A stretch of 5,640 bases of DNA from Chloroflexota bacterium. GTDB lineage: Bacteria > Chloroflexota > Anaerolineae > Promineifilales > Promineifilaceae. The stretch is from assembly GCA_020353135.1 (NCBI GenBank), contig CP070688.1:3956984-3962623 (forward strand). Direction: 5' to 3'. The translations under genes were made by a program, and so were the position numbers. The notes under the pieces were generated by a model. The model was not told where the DNA came from and did not search any database. It saw only the letters and a program-made list of their open reading frames with translations. Position 1 is the first letter of the stretch. Every line of letters starts with the position of its first letter. Below are positions 1 through 4,841 of the stretch, piece by piece.

Positions 1-56
1 GGCTAGCGCTCTATTCAAAGGCGCGAGGTGTTAAGTTTCCGGGAAATTGGCCCTAT
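1..56. other. Sequence downstream of the DUF4350-like gene
   Basis: Short stretch after the TAG stop of the DUF4350-like gene. It contains an 11-bp inverted repeat, TTTCC-G-GGAAA (36-46), but no T-rich tract follows on the minus strand, so I do not call a terminator. Transcription may continue past the left edge. Confidence 0.4.
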
Positions 57-2360
57 CTACTCTGATAATTCTAGCGTAAGCGTATAATCGCCGCCGCCAT
101 CGGCGTACTCGCCGACGACAATAGTATACTCGCCTAACTCTTCCAGGCTGTAGGCCGTCAGTTGCTCTTCATCGCCGGTTAAGGTCTCGTCCACGATCTC
201 CAGGACGGCGCCGTCGGGTCCGAAGAGGATGAAGAGTCCGTCGAGCTCCGGACCGCTGGCCAGAACGATAGTCGCCTCGGCCGGCAAGTCGACGGCAAAG
301 GCCCAGGCATGGGTCTCACCTTCGGCCAGCGCGCCGGATACCGGCTCGCCAGCGGCCAGGTCGCCCTGGTCGACGGCGCCCAATTCCTCGGGCGTCACGG
401 CGACCAGATTCAGCGTATAGCTGCCGCCATCGTTAAAGAAGTCGCGCACGACGATCGTATACACCTGCTCGGCCTCGAAGTCGATCAGGTCCAGGCGCTC
501 TTCTTCGCCCTCGAAGGCAGAGTCGGCCGCGGCCAGCAATCCACCGTCGGCGTCGTACAGCTCCAATACGCCATCCATGTCGTCCCCGGCCTGGAGAATG
601 ATGTTCACGACGGCCGGGCCGCCGGCGAAAAGCCATCCGTGAGCCTGGTCTTCGTCCAGAGTCTCGTCAATACTGTCACCCAAGAAGATGGGTCCCAGAA
701 TTTCGGCGTCCAGGTCCGAAGCACCCGGACCAGCCGGGGTGGCCTCCGGCTCGGGTTCTTCTGGGGCCGGCTCTTCAGAAGGCGGCGTAGCGGCCGTCGG
801 CTCTTCCTCGGGCAGATCGCTGGTGACCAGTTCGGCTTCCACAATTTCGTCGGCGACGCCGGTCGGACAGAGAGCCATATCGTCCTGTACCAAACAATCA
901 TCCAGCGCCGGCTCGGCCGCCAACGGCCCCAGACGAATCAGGCGATCCAGCGTATTGTCCAGACCCTCGGCGCTGGCCGCCAGGACGATCACTTGCCGGC
1001 TCTCGCCTTCTTCGACAAACAGGATCAGCGCCGTCCCGGCCATCTGGACATCGCCCAGATCGGACGTGATGCGCCGGGTTTTCTCTTCCTCTTCGCCGGC
1101 CGACGACTCGTCCGTCTCGGAACCGGCTCCGTCTTCTTCTTCCGTTGGCTCATCATCGGCCGCCGGCTCGGTCTCTACCGGCGGATCGATGATCAGGGTC
1201 ACGCCGGCCGTTTCCAAAATGTCGGCCAACTCCTCCGATTGATTGTAGAGCCCGGCATAGAGCACACTGGCCTGGTCACCGGGTTCGTCGACCAGGGAGA
1301 GTTGGCGGCCGGAGCGGCCCAAAGCCTCTTGCAGGCCGACGACCTCGTCAAAGGCATTGGGGCCCAACTCCGGATCGCCCGTATAGACCAGGTCAATTTC
1401 ATCGCCATAGAAGAACGGGAAGTCGGTCAATACGAAATCGCGCTCGGCGCCGGTCAGGAAATCGGCCATCTGGCTGATGAAACGACTGTTGTCATAGACA
1501 GTGTAATAGGGCTCGGATAGGAATTCGATGTCGCCCAGGGCCAGGACTCGATCGTCGGCGCCAAGGGCGCCCAGGGCAAGTCCGCCGCTGCGGTCGGTGG
1601 CCGAAGACCAGGTGTCGTCGTCGGCCGAAAGCAGCGGTCGACCGTCCGGTCCGGCTTGACTTGAGTGACTGCCATAGAAGGCGAGCTGCTCCAGGCCCTC
1701 CGTCAGCGCGGAGTCGGCCATGCCATCCTGGTCCAGGACAATATTCTGGAAGTTGCCTTCATTGTCGACGGTGTTGTAGAGGTAGTCGCCATTGAAGACC
1801 AGGTCGAAGGCATTGGCCAGGCTGTTGAGGGCGATATCGTCAGAGTCGATGCTGTAGCTGAAGGGATCGAAATCTTCCTCTTCCTCAAATATCAGCTCGA
1901 AACGGGTGGGGTCGCCGACGAGTAAAAGGCGGCCGCCCCGCTCCACGAAGTCGGTCAGGGCCAGGATCTGCTCTTCGTCATAGGCGGCCATGGGCGCGAT
2001 GGTGACGAAGGCGCTGACCGGCCGCAAAGCGGTGGCCAGGTCGCCCTCCTTGTAGGTCCGTAGCTCGTAGCCCCGGGCGGCCAGGCGGCTGTCCAAATAG
2101 CTAATCTCGGCCAGTTCAAAGCGGTTGTCGTGAGCCGCGTCGAGGAGCACCCAGCCATGGCCTACCTCGGGATCGTCGACGAAGTCGCCGGCGGCCGGCG
2201 TAGGCACCCGGGCCGGCACACTGGCTGGCTCGTAGACCGGCGGCTCCTGTCGCTCGACGCCGTCAAGGCCATAGTAGCGCAGATAGCGCAGCGCTGATGG
2301 CAGCAGAAGCAAAACGACGAAGACGACCAGGTAGATGAAGTAGGTGACAGCTCGGCGCAC
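57..2360 (-). CDS. Membrane-anchored DUF4350/GldG-like protein with two C-terminal PPC-like domains
   Basis: A 767-residue protein of unknown exact function, probably facing outside the membrane. Residues 8-24 form one hydrophobic segment after a short MRR start; no clear signal-peptidase site is visible, so it is probably an anchor. Residues 69-155 (VLLDAAHDNRF, then GGRLLLVGDPTRFE) and 258-304 (RVLALGDIEFL, then DNSRFISQMADFL) resemble the DUF4350/GldG-type class I amidotransferase-like fold, which usually binds or scaffolds rather than catalyses. Residues 395-430 and 513-548 are acidic or Pro/Glu-rich linkers. Residues about 552-654 and 663-766 are two tandem PPC-like beta domains, each ending in a YTIVV...GGxYTL pattern. 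The only cysteines, C489 and C498, could form a disulfide. The start is GTG with only a weak ribosome site; it is the first possible start after the in-frame sppA stop, 12 bases upstream, so translation is probably coupled. The fold call is by pattern; the function is unknown. Confidence 0.85.
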   Translation of the reverse strand: MRRAVTYFIYLVVFVVLLLLPSALRYLRYYGLDGVERQEPPVYEPASVPARVPTPAAGDFVDDPEVGHGWVLLDAAHDNRFELAEISYLDSRLAARGYELRTYKEGDLATALRPVSAFVTIAPMAAYDEEQILALTDFVERGGRLLLVGDPTRFELIFEEEEDFDPFSYSIDSDDIALNSLANAFDLVFNGDYLYNTVDNEGNFQNIVLDQDGMADSALTEGLEQLAFYGSHSSQAGPDGRPLLSADDDTWSSATDRSGGLALGALGADDRVLALGDIEFLSEPYYTVYDNSRFISQMADFLTGAERDFVLTDFPFFYGDEIDLVYTGDPELGPNAFDEVVGLQEALGRSGRQLSLVDEPGDQASVLYAGLYNQSEELADILETAGVTLIIDPPVETEPAADDEPTEEEDGAGSETDESSAGEEEEKTRRITSDLGDVQMAGTALILFVEEGESRQVIVLAASAEGLDNTLDRLIRLGPLAAEPALDDCLVQDDMALCPTGVADEIVEAELVTSDLPEEEPTAATPPSEEPAPEEPEPEATPAGPGASDLDAEILGPIFLGDSIDETLDEDQAHGWLFAGGPAVVNIILQAGDDMDGVLELYDADGGLLAAADSAFEGEEERLDLIDFEAEQVYTIVVRDFFNDGGSYTLNLVAVTPEELGAVDQGDLAAGEPVSGALAEGETHAWAFAVDLPAEATIVLASGPELDGLFILFGPDGAVLEIVDETLTGDEEQLTAYSLEELGEYTIVVGEYADGGGDYTLTLELSE

Positions 2361-2372
2361 AGTGGTTCTCGT

Positions 2373-3263
2373 CTAACCGGCCGGCGGCGGTTCGATGTAG
2401 CGGAAATAGAGACCGGCCGGCAGATCTTCGGGAGGCGCCCAGAGGGCGGCCGGATCGACGGCCGAGGGCCGGTAAGCTTCTGCCGGCTCGTCGCCGAGCG
2501 TCTCGGGCAGGGCCAGGGGCAATAACTCCACCAACTCATAGGCCTCCAGGCCGGCCAATTCGGCCGCCCGTCGTACAGCCTGGTCGCCGGAAGTGAGGCC
2601 ATCGATCAGGCCCATCTCCTCGGCCTGCACGCCGCTGAATATCTCGGCCCGTGACAAGACCTCGGGATCTACTTGAAGCCTCTCGCCACGGCCGCTGGCG
2701 ACGGCTTCCAGAAAAGCGAATTTGGCCATCTCCATCTGGCGCAGTGTACTGTCCTGCGTGCCGCCGAAGGCCTTGTATGGGCCGGTCGTTATCAACTCGT
2801 CGTCCAAAAAGACGGGGCCAGGCAGAATGGCGATGACGCCAATGCTGCCCACGTTGGAAGTCGGCTTGGCATAGATCTCGTCGGCCGCGGCGGCCACGTA
2901 GTAGGCGCCGCTGGCGGCCATGAGGTCGACCGAGGCCACCACCGGCATCTGCTCGCGGGTGTTCAGGACATCCAGGAAAAGCTCCTCGCTGTAAGCCGCC
3001 GATCCGCCGGGGCTATTGACGGCCAGCACGACGGCCTTGAAGGCCGGATCTTGCCGGGCATATGCCAGCTGGGCGCCGATCTCGGCCGCCGTATCGCCAA
3101 AGATATCGTAATTCAGATGAACGACGCCGATCTTCGGCTCGGGGACTAACCGGGGGGCCAGGTATAGTCCAAGCACCAGCGGCAGAACGACGATCCCCAG
3201 GAACGTCATGATCAACTGTAGCGGCGAGCGCCGGTGCTCCGGGCCGTTGTTTTCCTCAGCCAT
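2373..3263 (-). CDS. sppA: S49 family serine protease, short SppA-type (signal peptide peptidase-like)
   Basis: A 296-residue membrane-anchored protease of the S49 (SppA) family, whose members cut remnant signal peptides or other membrane peptides with a Ser/Lys dyad. Residues 15-36 are the single membrane segment after a short polar N-terminus. The Clp/crotonase-like core runs from about 44 to 245: VNSPGG at 82-87, the nucleophile Ser118 in MAASGAYY, TSNVGSIGV at 135-143, and the probable general base Lys164 in GPYKAFGG. The Ser-Lys distance of 46 residues is close to that in Bacillus SppA. The length fits the short single-domain form, not the long E. coli form. The last 50 residues are Pro/Ala/Glu-rich and not recognised. 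The ATG start is supported by GAGGAG eight bases upstream. The DUF4350-like gene follows after 12 bases and is probably its functional partner or at least co-expressed. The natural substrate cannot be told from sequence, and the symbol names the family rather than a proven orthologue. Confidence 0.92.
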   Translation of the reverse strand: MAEENNGPEHRRSPLQLIMTFLGIVVLPLVLGLYLAPRLVPEPKIGVVHLNYDIFGDTAAEIGAQLAYARQDPAFKAVVLAVNSPGGSAAYSEELFLDVLNTREQMPVVASVDLMAASGAYYVAAAADEIYAKPTSNVGSIGVIAILPGPVFLDDELITTGPYKAFGGTQDSTLRQMEMAKFAFLEAVASGRGERLQVDPEVLSRAEIFSGVQAEEMGLIDGLTSGDQAVRRAAELAGLEAYELVELLPLALPETLGDEPAEAYRPSAVDPAALWAPPEDLPAGLYFRYIEPPPAG

Positions 3264-3457
3264 TTCTCCTTCTCCTCAAACAATAAGTAACCGTGTTGAA
3301 ACGGGCCGCTGACCGGTAGCATAGCATGATGAACCTAAACCTGCCAGCAGGCGCCGTCCGTTCGAGGCGTATGCTAAATCGGAGACTGGCAATCGCCTAC
3401 TTCGCTTATCTCGGCCTTAATTGTCGCAAGTGGCTGCGGCCCAAGGCCAGGCGCCGG
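3264..3457. other. Gap between the metallopeptidase and S49 protease genes
   Basis: 194 bases between two genes on the same strand. Apart from the protease ribosome site I see no convincing promoter (TTGCCA on the minus strand lacks a -10 at the right distance) and no terminator with a T run. Whether the downstream pair has its own promoter or is read from the metallopeptidase promoter is open. Confidence 0.5.
3272..3277 (-). promoter_or_regulatory. Ribosome binding site of the S49 protease gene
   Basis: On the minus strand this reads GAGGAG, eight bases before the ATG at 3263, and is followed by a second purine run, AAGGAG, closer to the start (3271-3266). The pair makes the ATG at 3263 the best start and suggests efficient translation. 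Confidence 0.75.
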
Positions 3458-4315
3458 CTATCCGCGGCGGCGGGCGATGCTGAGGTAGTAGAGCAGCTGC
3501 AGGATGGCGGTGATGGCCGCGGCCACGTAGGTCGACGCGGCCGCGAACAAGATCCGCTTCGAACCACTTCGATCCTGCTCGCCAACCATCAAGCCGGCCT
3601 GGTCCAGCAGCTTGAGCCCGCGCCGGCTGGCGTCGAACTCGACCGGCAAGGTCACGATGGAGAAGAGCACCACCAGGGCGTAAAAGATCACCCCCAATCT
3701 GAAGGCGCCGGTCAGGTTGAAGATGAGACCCAGCAAGATGAGCACGTAGGCGATCTGGGGGCTGAAACGCATGGCCGGCACCAGCACGTTGCGCATTGAG
3801 ATCAATAACGATCCATTCTCATGTTGCTGGGCGTGCCCCAGCTCGTGGGCGACGATGGCCATGGCGGCCACCGAATGTTTGCCGGCCACCCCTTCGGACA
3901 TGCGCACGGTGTTGCTGCGCGGGTCGTAATGGTCGGTCATCTGGCCCGAGACCCGCTCAAAGGCGATATGGGACGTATTCACGTGGGTATCCGAAACGCC
4001 GCCGGACCGCTGCTCCAGCTGCCTCTTTTTGGCCTGGTATTCCTCGTCGCTGACGATTCCCTTCTGGCGCAGGCCGGCCAGCCGGCGCAGTTCCGACGAG
4101 CCGGCTTCCAGCGACGGCGCGTGACCGCCGCCCAGCGCGGTCCGGTTGACGATGGCGTAACCCACCTCGGTCCCGCTCAGATCCGACCCGTTGCGCACGC
4201 CGCTCCATTTGCGGTACTGGGAGCTGATGAACAGCTGGGCCGCCAGCGAGATGACGATGGTGACGAAGAATATGACCAGGTATAAGGGGTCGATGTACAG
4301 GCCAAACATGAACAT
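3458..4315 (-). CDS. Membrane zinc metallopeptidase (Zn_peptidase_2/YugP family) with an inserted SHOCT motif
   Basis: A 285-residue membrane protein of the neutral zinc metallopeptidase family (PF04298, Bacillus YugP type). Residues 10-30 are the first membrane segment; TDHYDPRSNTVRMSEG (127-142) and HELGH (157-161) are family hallmarks, with His157 and His161 as zinc ligands and Glu158 as the catalytic base. Further hydrophobic segments lie at about 186-203, 205-224 and 257-280, and the conserved LPVEFDAS (223-230) may supply a third ligand through Glu226. Usual members have about 225-235 residues. The excess lies between residues 62 and 115 and contains a SHOCT-like helical hairpin at 74-101 (ELRRLAGLRQKGIVSDEEY, then QAKKRQLE). 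SHOCT is normally a short terminal oligomerisation motif, so its internal place is unusual. The ATG at 4315 has AAGAGGAA upstream; a second in-frame ATG lies two codons in. The physiological substrate is unknown for the family. It lies 194 bases upstream of the S49 protease gene, on the same strand. Confidence 0.93.
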   Translation of the reverse strand: MFMFGLYIDPLYLVIFFVTIVISLAAQLFISSQYRKWSGVRNGSDLSGTEVGYAIVNRTALGGGHAPSLEAGSSELRRLAGLRQKGIVSDEEYQAKKRQLEQRSGGVSDTHVNTSHIAFERVSGQMTDHYDPRSNTVRMSEGVAGKHSVAAMAIVAHELGHAQQHENGSLLISMRNVLVPAMRFSPQIAYVLILLGLIFNLTGAFRLGVIFYALVVLFSIVTLPVEFDASRRGLKLLDQAGLMVGEQDRSGSKRILFAAASTYVAAAITAILQLLYYLSIARRRG

Positions 4316-4324
4316 GGTTGTTAC

Positions 4325-4332
4325 TTCCTCTT
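4325..4332 (-). promoter_or_regulatory. Ribosome binding site of the metallopeptidase gene
   Basis: The minus strand reads AAGAGGAA, with the AGGA core ten bases before the ATG at 4315. It is the only purine-rich run near either candidate start and favours the first ATG over the one two codons downstream. Confidence 0.6.
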
Positions 4333-4342
4333 ATTAGCGTCG

Positions 4343-4353
4343 ATCACCGTGAT
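4343..4353. promoter_or_regulatory. 11-bp palindrome overlapping the -10/start region (possible operator)
   Basis: ATCAC-C-GTGAT is a perfect inverted repeat with a one-base centre. It shares two bases with the candidate TATAAT box and covers the predicted transcription start of the metallopeptidase gene, the usual place for a repressor site. No regulator gene is in the window, and an 11-bp palindrome can occur by chance. Confidence 0.3.
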
Positions 4354-4357
4354 TATA
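4352..4357 (-). promoter_or_regulatory. Candidate -10 box for the metallopeptidase gene
   Basis: The minus strand has a perfect TATAAT at 4357-4352. Transcription would begin near 4345, giving a leader of about 30 bases that contains the ribosome site, a sensible geometry. The -35 region at 17-18 bp spacing (TAGTCT or ATAGTC) is a poor match to TTGACA and there is no extended -10 TG, so the promoter would be weak or activator-dependent. Confidence 0.4.
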
Positions 4358-4383
4358 GCTCCCCGAGCAGCGTTAGACTATTG

Positions 4384-4425
4384 TCAGCCGCCAGCAATCA
4401 GCCGTCAGCTTTCAGCTGTCAGCCG
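4384..4425. repeat. Tandem heptamer array, six units of TCAGCNN
   Basis: Six consecutive 7-bp units read TCAGCCG, CCAGCAA, TCAGCCG, TCAGCTT, TCAGCTG, TCAGCCG. Five of six begin with exact TCAGC and the second differs by one base. A decayed unit, CCAGCTT, follows one base out of phase at 4434-4440. The array lies in the noncoding divergent gap just upstream of the metallopeptidase promoter. Units 4-5 can also fold as CAGCT-TTC-AGCTG (4406-4418). Heptanucleotide tandem repeats of this style (for example the STRR class of cyanobacteria) are known in noncoding DNA; their role is unclear. Confidence 0.8.
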
Positions 4426-4541
4426 CACCGCCTCCAGCTTGAACACCCGTGTGTACTTCCCTGGCTCTGGCTTCACAAGCCACCCCTTCAGGTCTCAGAA
4501 TACCCCTCATCTTCGTGTCCGTAGAACCCGGGTAACTTCAG

Positions 4542-4560
4542 GGGCGGCTTGCCGCCGCCC
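4542..4560. repeat. GC-rich inverted repeat (hairpin)
   Basis: GGGCGGC (4542-4548) and GCCGCCC (4554-4560) are exact inverted copies around TTGCC. A shifted pairing, GGCGGC-TT-GCCGCC, is also possible. No T run follows on either strand, so it is not a standard intrinsic terminator. It lies about 50 bases left of the composition switch. Confidence 0.45.
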
Positions 4561-4652
4561 AACGCCCCACTACACCGGCTGTCTATGGCGCGGGTGAGCC
4601 GGGCACATTAGACTGCTTGAATATAGTAAGGATAATCATCGCAGCGGCTGTG

Positions 4653-4680
4653 TTGACATTGGTTTGTAATGCCTGATAAT
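4653..4680 (+). promoter_or_regulatory. Sigma70/SigA-type promoter upstream of the SDR gene
   Basis: A perfect -35 hexamer TTGACA (4653-4658) and a -10 GATAAT (4675-4680, five of six consensus bases) are separated by 16 bp. Predicted transcription start is near 4687, just upstream of the small ORF at 4711 and about 155 bases before the SDR start codon, so both would be on one transcript. Confidence 0.6.
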
Positions 4681-4710
4681 GAACTCACGGATGGCCAAGG
4701 GCGCAAATCA

Positions 4711-4839
4711 ATGATTCTTACGCTCGGGCATGAGGGAACAGAAATCGATGCATTTATCTGCAAGCTTACCCATAATGTGGTGCAGCACAATAGAGATTGC
4801 GAAGATACAAGCAAGCACTGCACTGAAAGGAGGTTCTAG
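4711..4839 (+). CDS. Possible 42-residue ORF resembling the start of a DUF488 protein (remnant or leader)
   Basis: An open frame of 42 codons (MILTLGHEGTEIDAFICKL...) ending in TAG two bases before the SDR start codon. The first 19 residues line up without gaps with the typical DUF488 N-terminal pattern (T-[IL]-G-[YH]-E-G-x-x-[IL]-[DE]-x-F-[IL]-x-x-L), remembered from the family and not searched. Similarity fades after about residue 20 and the protein stops far short of the family length of well over 100 residues. AAGGG (4697-4701) nine bases upstream is a weak ribosome site; the frame is also open back to an ATG at 4669, but that lies before the predicted transcript start. Its last codons contain the SDR ribosome site, so it could be a decayed gene fragment or a coupled leader ORF. 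It may also be chance. Confidence 0.3.
   Translation: MILTLGHEGTEIDAFICKLTHNVVQHNRDCEDTSKHCTERRF
4826..4833 (+). promoter_or_regulatory. Strong ribosome binding site of the SDR gene
   Basis: AAAGGAGG is a near-perfect complement of the 16S rRNA tail, eight bases before the ATG at 4842. It fixes the SDR start and is stronger than the ribosome sites of the three minus-strand genes. It lies inside the last codons of the upstream small ORF. Confidence 0.85.
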
Positions 4840-4841
4840 AA

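Larger units (their letters stand above)
4316..4841. other. Divergent intergenic region with promoters, a heptamer array and a composition switch
   Basis: This region separates the minus-strand metallopeptidase from the plus-strand SDR gene. From left to right it holds a ribosome site and TATAAT box for the metallopeptidase, a six-unit 7-bp repeat (4384-4425), and small inverted repeats: TGGCTT/AAGCCA at 4468-4482, ACCCGGGT at 4526-4533 and a GC hairpin at 4542-4560. Base composition falls from about 4600 onward. The remainder holds a promoter for the SDR gene and a small ORF. Open frames between 4318 and 4597 have no recognisable protein similarity or ribosome sites and are not called as genes. 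Confidence 0.7.

Noticed and set aside
36..46. TTTCC-G-GGAAA palindrome after the DUF4350-like gene as a terminator
   Set aside because: The stem is short and no T-rich tail follows on the transcribed strand.
309..1520. A long open frame on the plus strand, 403 codons, opposite the DUF4350-like gene
   Set aside because: It is antisense to a well-supported gene in GC-rich DNA, where long antisense frames are common; its composition shows no recognisable domain and no convincing ribosome site.
3340..3351. CCTG-CTGG-CAGG inverted repeat on the minus strand followed by TTTAGGTT, as a possible terminator of the metallopeptidase gene
   Set aside because: The stem has only four pairs, the T run is broken, and it lies over 100 bases after the stop codon.
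4557..4563. GCCCAAC, which fits the RYYYAAC half-site of integron attC sites, next to a hairpin
   Set aside because: No matching GTTRRRY partner is found at a suitable distance, and no integrase or cassette array is visible.
4318..4597. Two overlapping plus-strand open frames (68 and 82 codons) in the divergent gap
   Set aside because: They run through the heptamer repeat and hairpins, lack ribosome sites and have no protein-like pattern that I recognise.
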